64,000 nt of DNA from Polaribacter sp. HaHaR_3_91 (lineage in GTDB: Bacteria; Bacteroidota; Bacteroidia; Flavobacteriales; Flavobacteriaceae), in NCBI RefSeq assembly GCF_019278525.1, contig NZ_CP058986.1, positions 310,001 through 374,000 on the forward strand, given 5' to 3'. The translations under genes were made by a program, and so were the position numbers. Positions 8,800-17,052 of this stretch are shown in pieces; the stretch's first letter is position 1, and every line of letters begins with the position of its first letter. The notes beneath the pieces are model-generated. The model was not told where the DNA came from. It ran no database searches and saw only the letters and a program-made list of their open reading frames with translations.

Positions 8800-9870
8800 A
8801 TGAATAAATTCCTCGTAAAACTTTTATTGACTGTATTGTTAAGTTGTTCTATTACTGCTGTGTCACAAGAAAAAGAGATCAGTCTAGACATCCATAAAAT
8901 GATGAAGCCTTTGCAAAAAAATGGAATTTTTCGTGATTCTTTGTATTACAATTGGGGAGGTTCAATTCTAAAAGATGAAGGAGTTACCTATCATTTGTTT
9001 TATTCCCGATGGAAAAGAGAGTATACGTTTAATGGATGGCTAACTTTTTCGGAAATAGCACATGCAGAATCCAATACAGCAACAGGTCCTTGGAAATACA
9101 AGGAGACAGTTTTAAAAGGAAGTGGTCAAGGAAGTTGGGATGAAATTACGGCTCACAATCCTAAAATTAAATATTTTGAAGGCAAATATTACCTTTATTA
9201 TATCGCCACTAATTTGGGTGGTAAGGAATTTACCAATGATGATTTAATTGCATTAAGTACAAAACCGTTAAAAGACCCAGATAGAGGAACGCTACGTAAA
9301 AATCAAAGAACCGGAGTAGCGGTTTCAAATTCTATTAATGGTCCTTGGAAAAGAATGGAAACTCCCATAATAGAACCATCTGGACCCATAGCTAACATCA
9401 CTGTGAATCCTGCAATTGACCAAGGGAAAGACGGTAAGTATTACTTAATTGTAAAAGGAGATAAACCCAATGAGAAAAAGTTTATCAGAAACCAGGCAAT
9501 TGCGATTTCTACATCACCAACAGGGCCTTTTCAAATACAACCAAACCCTGTTATTGGAGACTTAGACACAGAAGATGTTTCAATGTGGTTTGATAAAGAA
9601 CAAGCTGTCTTTTATGCTGTTTTTCATGCCCATTCTTATATTGGATTAATGACATCTGTTGATGGTTTGCATTGGAAAAAAGCAGAGAATTATGAGATCA
9701 GTCGTAAGAAATTAAAATTGGAAGATGGAGGTTTTCTAATTCCCAATCGTATGGAACGTCCGTTTGTTTATGTAGAAAATAATCAACCAACGGTTTTGTG
9801 TCTTGCCATAAAAAAAGGAGATGATTCCTATACGATATTTATTCCACTACATGAATCTAAAACTCGGTAA
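8800..9870 (+). CDS. exported beta-propeller glycoside hydrolase (paralogue of the 2583 and 18764 genes)
   Basis: Signal peptide at residues 1-22, then a five-bladed propeller pattern: 'LYYNWGGSILKDEGVTYHLF', 'KYYLYYIATN', 'SINGPWKRM', 'SPTGPFQI', 'TSVDGLHWKKA'. Conserved acidic positions likely include the Asp in 'DTEDVSMW' near residue 260. The catalytic family is unclear (GH43/GH117-like clan of propellers). The last 280 bases recur, nearly unchanged, at about 11911-12190 downstream of the GH43 gene, so a second copy once existed here. Beyond the stop is a short hairpin repeat. Confidence 0.7.
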   Translation: MNKFLVKLLLTVLLSCSITAVSQEKEISLDIHKMMKPLQKNGIFRDSLYYNWGGSILKDEGVTYHLFYSRWKREYTFNGWLTFSEIAHAESNTATGPWKYKETVLKGSGQGSWDEITAHNPKIKYFEGKYYLYYIATNLGGKEFTNDDLIALSTKPLKDPDRGTLRKNQRTGVAVSNSINGPWKRMETPIIEPSGPIANITVNPAIDQGKDGKYYLIVKGDKPNEKKFIRNQAIAISTSPTGPFQIQPNPVIGDLDTEDVSMWFDKEQAVFYAVFHAHSYIGLMTSVDGLHWKKAENYEISRKKLKLEDGGFLIPNRMERPFVYVENNQPTVLCLAIKKGDDSYTIFIPLHESKTR

Positions 9871-9898
9871 ATATCCTCTGGGCTTGCCCCGAGTATAT
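9871..9898. repeat. short inverted repeat (REP-like hairpin)
   Basis: Immediately after the stop of the propeller gene lies an imperfect hairpin with arms ATATCCTCTGGG and CCCCGAGTATAT around a TTG loop. It resembles the GC-richer intergenic palindromes scattered in Flavobacteriia genomes. It could also act as a weak terminator, but no T-tract follows. Confidence 0.45.
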
Positions 9899-9953
9899 TC
9901 ACTAAAACAGTTCAAATAAAAATATATTACACTTCTATATAAATTATTGAAAA

Positions 9954-11621
9954 ATGAAGATTTTTAGATTCCTTTTATTAATTGTTATTGTTTTTGGCTG
10001 CAAAGGTACCGAAGAAAAAAAAACAATTCACTCATTTGGTGACCAAGGGGATGGCACTTTTATAAACCCTATCCTTAATGCCGACTATCCAGATTCTGAT
10101 GTAGTGCGTCATGGCGATAAGTACTACATGATATCTTCTAAGAAACATAATTCCCCCGGGATGATCATTCTTGAATCTTACGATATGGTCAACTGGAGAA
10201 TTATTAATCATGTTTATGACAGTATCAGTTGGGGTAAGGAATATAATTGGGATAGGATGGCTGGTTATAAACGAGGGGTTTGGGCTGGAGACCTAGCGTT
10301 CCATGAAGGTACCTGGTATTGTTATGTGATAGATCCTAGCCACGGATTGTTTGTTACTACTACCGACGATATTTACGGGCAATGGACTACACCCACAAAG
10401 ATGATATCTCAAAAGAAGGTGGCAGATGACCCCAGTGTGTTCTGGGATTATGAGAACAAAGAAGCTTGGCTAGTCGCCAATATAGGTCGAAGCAGAACGA
10501 AAGAAGATAAAGATAAATACCTGTATAAGAATGCTATCTTTAAAATGAGTTGGGACGGATTGAGCTTAGAAGATGAAGGCACCGTCTTCTATAAAGGTCC
10601 AGGAGCTGAAGCCTCTAAAATATATAGAGTCAATGATCAGTGGTTTATCTTCTTATCGGAATGGTCTATGACACCTGATGGAGATAAAGAAGACCGTAAA
10701 CAAATAGCCTTACGCTCAAAAACCAATAGCATTTATGGTCCTTACGACAAAAAAGTGTTGCTTGAAAAAGGGAATGGCTTTGAGCGCAGTTGCAGCCAGG
10801 GATCTTTAAACCAGGCGCCAGATGGCTCGTGGTGGTACTTTCATCAGTTAATTCAGAACATAGATGCCCCTTTTCAGGGAAGACCACAATGTCTACAACC
10901 TGTAGAATGGGTAAATGGCTGGCCTATCATAGGAGAGGATATGGACAAGGATGGCATTGGAGAACCTTTAAGAAGGTACAAAATGCCTAATATAATAGCA
11001 CCTGAAAAATTAAAAATACAAACCTCAGACGATTTTTCTTCCTCCGAACTAGGACATCAGTGGGAATGGAACCATAACCCACGTGACTCGCATTGGTCAT
11101 TGACCGAACGTACAGGCTGGTTGAGACTTAAAGCTAGCACTTTGGTACCATTGAGCAACTATTATTATCACAAAGGAGCATCATCATTTTGGAGGGCTTC
11201 TAACACCTTAAGTCAGCGTATTATGGGCACGAAAGCAGGTATTAGCAGTGCCAAATTTGATGTGTCAGGAATGACACAAGGACAACGAGCTGGATATGCT
11301 CGTTTTGCAGGAGTAAGCCATCTCATTGGTGTTAAAATGGATGCCGAAGGAAATAGAAATCTCTTTTTTATGGATGATAAGGGAACTGAGATAGACGGCC
11401 CTAGCATTGAGAAAGCTATTATTTATTTTAAATCTACCAATAGTGGTAATAGCGCCTCTTTCGAATACAGCTATGACAACAAGAATTTTGAGCGTTTTGG
11501 TCCTGAATTCGAGCTGGTATTTGGACGTTGGTCTGGTGATCGATTAGGCGTCTTTTGCTGGAACGATATAGAAGATTCAGGATATGTGGATATCGATTGG
11601 TTTGAGTATGAGTATGAATAA
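9954..11621 (+). CDS. GH43-family glycoside hydrolase (subfamily 12-like) with C-terminal beta-sandwich
   Basis: Lipoprotein (lipobox 'VIVFGCKG'). Residues about 30-345 form a GH43 propeller: N-terminal Asp in 'NPILNADYPDSDVV', Asp in 'VADDPSVFWD' and acid Glu in 'GPGAEASKIYR'. Residues about 360-555 match the beta-sandwich tail of two-domain GH43 enzymes ('FDVSGMTQGQRAGYARFAG' and following). Family members are beta-xylosidases or alpha-L-arabinofuranosidases. Codon use differs from every neighbour: more C/G in third positions and restriction-site-rich stretches. This suggests recent acquisition. The gene is flanked by two copies of the 3' end of the 8800-type gene, which supports an insertion or recombination event. 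Confidence 0.87.
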   Translation: MKIFRFLLLIVIVFGCKGTEEKKTIHSFGDQGDGTFINPILNADYPDSDVVRHGDKYYMISSKKHNSPGMIILESYDMVNWRIINHVYDSISWGKEYNWDRMAGYKRGVWAGDLAFHEGTWYCYVIDPSHGLFVTTTDDIYGQWTTPTKMISQKKVADDPSVFWDYENKEAWLVANIGRSRTKEDKDKYLYKNAIFKMSWDGLSLEDEGTVFYKGPGAEASKIYRVNDQWFIFLSEWSMTPDGDKEDRKQIALRSKTNSIYGPYDKKVLLEKGNGFERSCSQGSLNQAPDGSWWYFHQLIQNIDAPFQGRPQCLQPVEWVNGWPIIGEDMDKDGIGEPLRRYKMPNIIAPEKLKIQTSDDFSSSELGHQWEWNHNPRDSHWSLTERTGWLRLKASTLVPLSNYYYHKGASSFWRASNTLSQRIMGTKAGISSAKFDVSGMTQGQRAGYARFAGVSHLIGVKMDAEGNRNLFFMDDKGTEIDGPSIEKAIIYFKSTNSGNSASFEYSYDNKNFERFGPEFELVFGRWSGDRLGVFCWNDIEDSGYVDIDWFEYEYE

Positions 11622-11635
11622 ATTTAGGATTGGAT

Positions 11636-11740
11636 TGTAAATGTAAAGAACTTGAAAGCCGGTAATGGCTTAACTGCTGATTTACGATCTAAAAGTGGTT
11701 TTGAGATATTTACTGATTTAAATTGGTCTCAAGAATAAGA
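11636..11740 (+). pseudogene. short coding-like remnant, unrecognised
   Basis: A frame without start codon reads 'NLKAGNGLTADLRSKSGFEI' and ends in 'NLNWSQE' plus stop. The composition and the 'KSGFEI' element recall the C-terminal beta domain of GH95-type enzymes ('KKGFEIDMTW' in the gene at 12847), but the match is too short to be firm. It sits between the GH43 gene and another remnant, in a stretch that has clearly lost material. Confidence 0.3.
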
Positions 11741-11795
11741 ATACATCTTAACTTAGCGACACTGATAGTTAGGTACAGAACTTAAACTACATAAC

Positions 11796-12236
11796 ATGAA
11801 TAAAAAGATCATAAGATTACTATCGAAAGTAGTGTTCATATTGCTATAAACCAGGTAACTTATTTATCAACAACAAGCCCTTTTAAAATACCACCAAACC
11901 CTGTAAGAAGATTTAGTTACCGAAGATGTTTCTATGTGGTTCGATAAAGAACAAGCTGTCTTTTATGCTGTTTTTCATGCCCATTCTTATATCGGATTAA
12001 TGACATCTGTTGATGGTTTGCATTGGGAAAAAGCAGAGAATTATGAGGTCAGTCGTAAGAAATTAAAATTGGAAGATGGAGGTTTTTTAATTCCCAATCG
12101 TATGGAACGTCCGTTTGTTTATGTAGAAAATAATCAACCAACGGTTCTGTATCTTGCCATAAAAAAAAGGGATGATTCTTATACTATTTTATACCTCTTG
12201 GTGAGGGTATTTAAATATGGTCATCAGACTTTATAG
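11796..12236 (+). pseudogene. decayed copy of the 8800-type propeller glycosidase
   Basis: An ATG at 11796 starts an N-terminus like that of the 8800 gene (Met-Asn-Lys) but hits a stop within 20 codons. From about 11880 the sequence rejoins the 3' third of the 8800 gene and is nearly identical to it from 11934 (frame 'MWFDKEQAVFYAVFHAHSYI'). Most of the middle is missing, and the end is altered by a frameshift after 'KKRDDSYTI'. It is therefore a truncated paralogue, not a functional 100-aa protein. Together with the intact copy it brackets the GH43 gene. Confidence 0.8.
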
Positions 12237-12328
12237 GCAAATAGAGTACTTGCAATTTTTATTTTGATGTATTTCTTTAATCGTAACTGAATAGTTGATA
12301 AAGGACGATTATCATTTTTTTTTGCTAA

Positions 12329-12360
12329 ATGCAACATTTTTATACTAAGTATGATACGGT
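12329..12360 (+). promoter_or_regulatory. weak copy of the ACATT upstream motif
   Basis: ATGCAACATTTTTA occurs here and, on the other strand, upstream of the leucine-rich-repeat gene at 21860. Further right, 'TGATAC' falls at the same distance from ACATT as in the motif at 15279. It lies about 70 bases before the sulfatase remnant, so it may be that dead gene's old control site. Similarity is partial and the site is tentative. Confidence 0.35.
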
Positions 12361-12416
12361 TTAGCTTCTTAGACATAACTACTTTTGTCTATTTTTGAGT
12401 AAAAATCATCACGTGG

Positions 12417-12779
12417 TAAAAAAATATTCATTTGTAGGAATTTTATTCTTAGTGTTTACGTCAATTACTTTACAAGCACAACAAAAAAAGCAACCTAATA
12501 TTCTTTTTATTTTTGCAGATGACCTAATTTAGATCGTCTTATGGATAGTGGTGTTTCTTTTTCTAGAACCTATAATCAGGGGTCTTATAGTCAGGCAGTA
12601 TGTATTGCAAGTAAAACAATACTGGTTACTGGTGGAAATCTTTGGAAAGCGGCTTCTTATTCTAAAAAAGGAAATACTATTGAAAAACCAGAAAAAATAA
12701 GAAGGCATTTCAGAATTTTATGAATGATGTACCAAAACCATTAGTAAACTTAGATGGTTCAAAGAATAGCAAATATTAA
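12417..12779 (+). pseudogene. S1 sulfatase pseudogene
   Basis: The first frame reads a signal peptide followed by 'KQPNILFIFADDL', the classical N-terminus and first metal site of an S1 sulfatase, then a stop. A second frame (from 12529) continues 'NLDRLMDSGVSFSRTYNQGS' and 'AVCIASKTILVTG', i.e. the Cys-x-Ala-Ser-Arg sulfatase signature with Arg changed to Lys. After about 60 more residues only a short tail remains before the GH95 gene. Several hundred residues including the second metal site are missing. Non-functional by frameshift, deletion and signature mutation. Confidence 0.85.
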
Positions 12780-12846
12780 ATAAATATCAGATCACAAATT
12801 AATCAAATAATAAAACTAAAAATAAACCTCAACTAAATAAAGAAAC

Positions 12847-15186
12847 ATGATGAAAATGCCCTGGATAAACATCCACAATAAATTCATAAAAAAGTTCGCT
12901 TACGTAACCTTAATAGCGTTTACTTTTTTTAGCTGTACTCAAAAAGAAGAAATAAAAGAAGCGTCTCCTCTAAATATTTGGTTTAATCAACCAACTAATA
13001 AATGGAATGAAGGGCTTCCTATTGGAAATGGAAACTTAGGAGCCATGATTTATGGTACACCTAAAAAAGAAATCATTTGTTTGAATGAAGAAACTATTTG
13101 GACAGGAGGAAAAGATTACAATAGAGATAAAAAAGATGCTGGTAAACATATTGCTGCCATACAAAAACTGCTGTTTGATGAGAAATATATGGAAGCAGAG
13201 GCAATGGTGCAAGATAAAATTCTAGCAGATCGTTTACCTACTGGTTCAGATACTTACCAAATGTTAGGGAATTTATTTATAGAGACTCCAAATTTAGACT
13301 CTATTAGCAATTATAAGCGAGCATTAGACATTAATAAATCGGTGGTTACTACCAATTTTAAAAGCAATGATGTTCAGTATACTAGAACCTATTTTTCTAG
13401 TTTCCCTGATAAAGCAATGGTCTATAAATTTACTGCAGATCAAAAAGGAAAAATAAATATCTCTTCTTGGGTAAAACGTAATGAACAAACTAAAATTTCT
13501 GTTTCAGAAAATAGCATTGAGTTTTCAGAACATGTAGGTAATGGTCATGGAGTAAAATTTCATGCCCTAGTTCATTTTGAAACAAAAGGAGGAACATCAA
13601 CAGTAAAAGATGGAAAATTAGTAATTACCGATGCAGATGAGGTGCAAATTAAAGTGGTTGCTTCTAGTAATTATCGTGGATTAGATTTTGAACAAGAAAA
13701 TCATAAAGTAATTAATAAAATTGCAAAAACGTCTTATAACGATTTGTTAGATAGACATGTTGCAGATTATCAATCGTTATTTAACAGACTTTCTTTTAAA
13801 TTATCAGATAGTAAAGGAGATGATTCTCCTACAGATGTACGTTTGCAAAAAGTAAAAAAAGGAGTTACAGATAATTATTTAACGCAATTGCAATATCAAT
13901 TTGGGCGTTATTTATTAATTAGTAGTTCTAGACCAGGTACTTTACCTGCAAATTTACAGGGTATTTGGGCAACCGGATTTACACCACCTTGGAACTCTGA
14001 TTATCACATTAACATCAATGTTCAAATGAATTATTGGATGGCAGAAATGACAAACCTTGCAGAATGTCATGAACCATTTTTAGAATATATTGATGGTTTA
14101 CGCGAAATGGGACGTATTACTGCTAAAAAAACATATAATTCTAGAGGTTTTGTAGCGCATCATACTAGTAATATTTGGCACGCAACTGCTGCTAATGGAA
14201 AGGCTAGATATGGTATGTGGCCAATGGGTGCAGGTTGGAGTGCGCAACATTTATTTACACATTATGAATATACAGAGGATAAAGAATATTTGAAGAATAA
14301 GGCATATCCAATTATGAAGGAAGCTGCTTTGTTTTTTGTTGATTTTATGGTGAAAGATCCTAGAACAGGACTTTTCGTTACGGGTCCATCTGTTTCTCCA
14401 GAAAACAACTTTTTAACCAAAGATGGTAAAAAAGCTACTTTGAATATGGGACCAACTATGGATCGTGAAATTGTTTTTGAATTGTTTAGAAACTGTATTG
14501 CTGCTGCAGAAATTTTAAATATTGATCAAGATTTCAGTGCTATTTTAAAACAGAAAATAAAGCAAATGCCTCCGCTTGAAATTGGTAAAGATGGTAGATT
14601 GTTAGAATGGGTTGGAGAGCTTAAAGAGGCTGAACCTGGGCATCGACATATTTCCCATTTATATGCTTTGCATCCATCAAATCAAATTTCAAAATCTAAA
14701 ACACCAGAATTATTTGAAGCTGCTAAAAAAACAATTGAGGGAAGGTTGTCTAAAGGTGGTGGACATACAGGTTGGAGTAGAGCTTGGATTATTAATTTTT
14801 ATGCACGTTTGTTAGAAGGAAACAAAGCTTATGAAAATATTATAGCGTTGCAAAGAAAGTCTACTTTACCAAACCTTTTAGATGTACACCCTCCTTTTCA
14901 GATTGATGGAAATTTTGGAGTTGTTTCTGGTATTACAGAAATGTTGATGCAAAGTCATAACGGAGAAGTTCATGTATTGCCAGCGTTACCTGAAGCTTGG
15001 GCATCTGGAAGTATAAAAGGAATTGTAGCTAAAAAAGGTTTTGAGATTGATATGACTTGGGAGTTAGGAAAATTGAAAACGTTAGTAGTTACTTCTAAAT
15101 TAGGAAACACTTTAAAACTTCGTTACAATGATGACGTAAAAGAAATAGCAACTAAAAAAGGAGAAGTGCTAACATTTAATTATTAA
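12847..15186 (+). CDS. GH95 alpha-L-fucosidase / alpha-L-galactosidase, lipoprotein
   Basis: Exo-acting hydrolase releasing terminal alpha-L-fucose (or alpha-L-galactose) with inversion. The lipobox is 'FTFFSCTQKE'. The N-terminal GH95 domain begins 'IWFNQPTNKWNEGLPIGNGN' and includes 'NEETIWTGG'. The (alpha/alpha)6 barrel carries the family's active-site residues: Asn pair in 'DYHININVQMNYW' (about 385-397), Glu in 'LLEW' (about 586) and Asp in 'QIDGNFG' (about 687). 'HRHISHLYALHPSNQI' is also typical. Full length at 779 aa. Fucose release fits the L-fucose isomerase pathway at 30.6-37.9 kb. Family members split between fucosidase and galactosidase activity, which sequence reading alone does not settle. 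Confidence 0.93.
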   Translation: MMKMPWINIHNKFIKKFAYVTLIAFTFFSCTQKEEIKEASPLNIWFNQPTNKWNEGLPIGNGNLGAMIYGTPKKEIICLNEETIWTGGKDYNRDKKDAGKHIAAIQKLLFDEKYMEAEAMVQDKILADRLPTGSDTYQMLGNLFIETPNLDSISNYKRALDINKSVVTTNFKSNDVQYTRTYFSSFPDKAMVYKFTADQKGKINISSWVKRNEQTKISVSENSIEFSEHVGNGHGVKFHALVHFETKGGTSTVKDGKLVITDADEVQIKVVASSNYRGLDFEQENHKVINKIAKTSYNDLLDRHVADYQSLFNRLSFKLSDSKGDDSPTDVRLQKVKKGVTDNYLTQLQYQFGRYLLISSSRPGTLPANLQGIWATGFTPPWNSDYHININVQMNYWMAEMTNLAECHEPFLEYIDGLREMGRITAKKTYNSRGFVAHHTSNIWHATAANGKARYGMWPMGAGWSAQHLFTHYEYTEDKEYLKNKAYPIMKEAALFFVDFMVKDPRTGLFVTGPSVSPENNFLTKDGKKATLNMGPTMDREIVFELFRNCIAAAEILNIDQDFSAILKQKIKQMPPLEIGKDGRLLEWVGELKEAEPGHRHISHLYALHPSNQISKSKTPELFEAAKKTIEGRLSKGGGHTGWSRAWIINFYARLLEGNKAYENIIALQRKSTLPNLLDVHPPFQIDGNFGVVSGITEMLMQSHNGEVHVLPALPEAWASGSIKGIVAKKGFEIDMTWELGKLKTLVVTSKLGNTLKLRYNDDVKEIATKKGEVLTFNY

Positions 15187-15216
15187 TATATCGGATAGAT
15201 ATATTTTTTTTAGATT

Positions 15217-15262
15217 AAAAAACGCCTGATTAAGCATTAAAATGTTTCATCAGGTGTTTTAT
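15217..15262 (+). terminator. rho-independent terminator after the GH95 gene
   Basis: Stem AAAACGCCTGAT / ATCAGGTGTTTT (one G-U pair) with a 20-base loop and trailing T-rich stretch, 30 bases after the stop. Confidence 0.75.
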
Positions 15263-15278
15263 TTTAATGTAACATTAA

Positions 15279-15316
15279 TTGTGACATTTTAACTCCATTG
15301 TTGATACAATTCGACC
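15279..15316 (+). promoter_or_regulatory. candidate regulator-binding motif upstream of the 15380 gene
   Basis: TTGTGACATTTTAACTCC continues into ATTGTTGATACAAT. Aligned without gaps to the site at 24001 it matches at 26 of the first 32 positions, although the surrounding DNA is unrelated. It lies about 65 bases before the start codon, after the terminator, where an activator site would be expected. The regulator is unknown. Confidence 0.5.
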
Positions 15317-15379
15317 CCATTTTTTGTTAAGATTTTAGATAAATTGCATAAAATAATCATCAACCATTAAAAACTAAAC

Positions 15380-17014
15380 ATGAAAAACTTTCCTTTGTTA
15401 CTTATTTCAATTTTTCTCTTTCTCAGTTGTGGTAAAGAATCAGATATTATTGAAGCTGATAATGTAGAAATTAAATTCACTCAATTTGATGTAACATTAT
15501 CATCTGGAGAAAAATCTATTGGAGTTATTGATAATGAGAACAAGCATATCTCATTATATGATGTAAAGGACCCTTTAGAAATTGTATCTGTTTCATATAT
15601 GTTCTCAGAAGACGTTTCAATCATTACTCCAAATCCAAATACAAGGATAGGTAAATGGGAAATTACAGAGAAATTCAGACTTCACTCTAGTGAAAGATTT
15701 GAAGATTACACTGTAGAAGTTCCTGACTTTGAAGAACCTGTATATGAAAATCAAGCAACAATATCTCCACTAGAAACTTTTGGGACTACTGTAAGATATC
15801 ATATGCTAGATCTTAATGGAGATCCTAATAAAGCTAAAGAAGAAAGCACGGCTTTTGAAGCTTTTAGTAATCAAAAAATGAATGGTATCCGATTTCCTCT
15901 TTATTGTGGAGATGCTTTTGGAGGACATCCTTCGGAAGGTGTAGTTGTAGAAGATGTTTATGCAAACCCTTTAAAATCTCTTGAAAATGCAAAGGCAGCC
16001 TATAGTGGAAGTGAACCTTTTATGATTTTTGTAGGAATTAAAGTTTTGACTTCTAATAAAAATGAGTATTACCCTGACTGGGTGTCAACTGATGAAGATG
16101 GAATTATTCCTGATAAATATGCTCAGTTACTTGTTGATTTCATAGCATTTATGGATAAAAAAGGACATACAATAAATGCAATTGCGTTTGATAAAGAGTC
16201 TGTTAGAATGAGTGTTGAGGATTTTAAAATATCTGCGGATAGTTTGAGAGCAAAAACAGCACGATTGGGATATGTAGTACCTAAAATTGTAGCTCCAGAG
16301 CTTTTAGACCCTCAAGGAGACACTAGTAACGGTTGGATGAATGAACTATATAATAAAGGGTATCAAGACAGGTATGATATTTTTGGAAATCATTATTATC
16401 AAAGAGATCACACTGTTGCTGGTTTTGCAAAATTAAAATATGAGTTCGATTTAGCTCAAAGTGACAGAACACGTCCACAGTGGGCCACTGAGCCACACTG
16501 GAATAATGATTCAAGTATTTTTAGAACAGAATCTGCATTTGGAGTAATGTTTGATCATACAGATCTAGGATTAGACGCATTTATGTGGTGGGGGTATCCA
16601 ATAGAGGGTAGTACTACAATAAAATCACCTATTATGAGATCATACTCAGGAGCTATACTTGGTTCCATACCAATTAGAATGCTTGATCATGATGGAGAGG
16701 AAACTTTTACGAATGGTAAACTTCATACTAGAGCTTATTTAAGAGATAATGAAGTAAATGTATTTTTAATTAACGTTGTAAATCCAAATATTGCAGGTAT
16801 AGTACCAGCGTCTTATGAAGATTATGCGGTAGGGATTTTAGATGGTTTTAAAATTGATGGTAGAGTAACAGTGAGACAATGGCAAGATGATTCAGTAGTT
16901 GGTTCAGAAGTTGAAGGAGAAGTTACCTTAGTAGAAGCAATTGAAGAAAAACAATTCCTCTTAGACATACCAACAGGTACTTTTACTCAGCTTACGTTTA
17001 AAATTAAAGAATAA
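15380..17014 (+). CDS. lipoprotein with DUF5018-like N-terminus and probable TIM-barrel glycosidase domain (copy 1)
   Basis: Lipobox 'LFLSCGKES'. Residues about 25-115 form a beta domain ('FTQFDVTLSSGEKSIGVID') resembling the DUF5018/immunoglobulin-like modules on surface glycan-binding proteins. From about 130 to 440 the alternating pattern suggests a (beta/alpha)8 barrel: 'MNGIRFPLYCGDAFGGHPSE', 'AFDKES' (Glu near 272), 'FGNHYY' and 'WATEPHW' (Glu near 370). The two Glu could be acid/base and nucleophile of a clan GH-A-like retaining glycosidase. The C-terminal 90 residues look like a beta-sandwich. GH86, GH30 and GH39 were considered but none fits convincingly. It has a close paralogue directly downstream. 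Confidence 0.6.
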   Translation: MKNFPLLLISIFLFLSCGKESDIIEADNVEIKFTQFDVTLSSGEKSIGVIDNENKHISLYDVKDPLEIVSVSYMFSEDVSIITPNPNTRIGKWEITEKFRLHSSERFEDYTVEVPDFEEPVYENQATISPLETFGTTVRYHMLDLNGDPNKAKEESTAFEAFSNQKMNGIRFPLYCGDAFGGHPSEGVVVEDVYANPLKSLENAKAAYSGSEPFMIFVGIKVLTSNKNEYYPDWVSTDEDGIIPDKYAQLLVDFIAFMDKKGHTINAIAFDKESVRMSVEDFKISADSLRAKTARLGYVVPKIVAPELLDPQGDTSNGWMNELYNKGYQDRYDIFGNHYYQRDHTVAGFAKLKYEFDLAQSDRTRPQWATEPHWNNDSSIFRTESAFGVMFDHTDLGLDAFMWWGYPIEGSTTIKSPIMRSYSGAILGSIPIRMLDHDGEETFTNGKLHTRAYLRDNEVNVFLINVVNPNIAGIVPASYEDYAVGILDGFKIDGRVTVRQWQDDSVVGSEVEGEVTLVEAIEEKQFLLDIPTGTFTQLTFKIKE

Positions 17015-17052
17015 AAAATCATTTTAAAATAAAACAAAGAATAAAACCAAAA

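Noticed and set aside
10666..10990. Opposite-strand and overlapping open frames inside the GH43 gene
   Set aside because: They arise from the GC-richer codons of the GH43 gene and have no start signals or family features.
11934..12236. 100-aa open frame as a separate gene
   Set aside because: It is a nearly identical copy of the 3' end of the 8800 gene lacking signal peptide and most blades; listed as a pseudogene.
12541..12723. 60-aa open frame
   Set aside because: Part of a frameshifted sulfatase, recognisable by the CIASK signature remnant.
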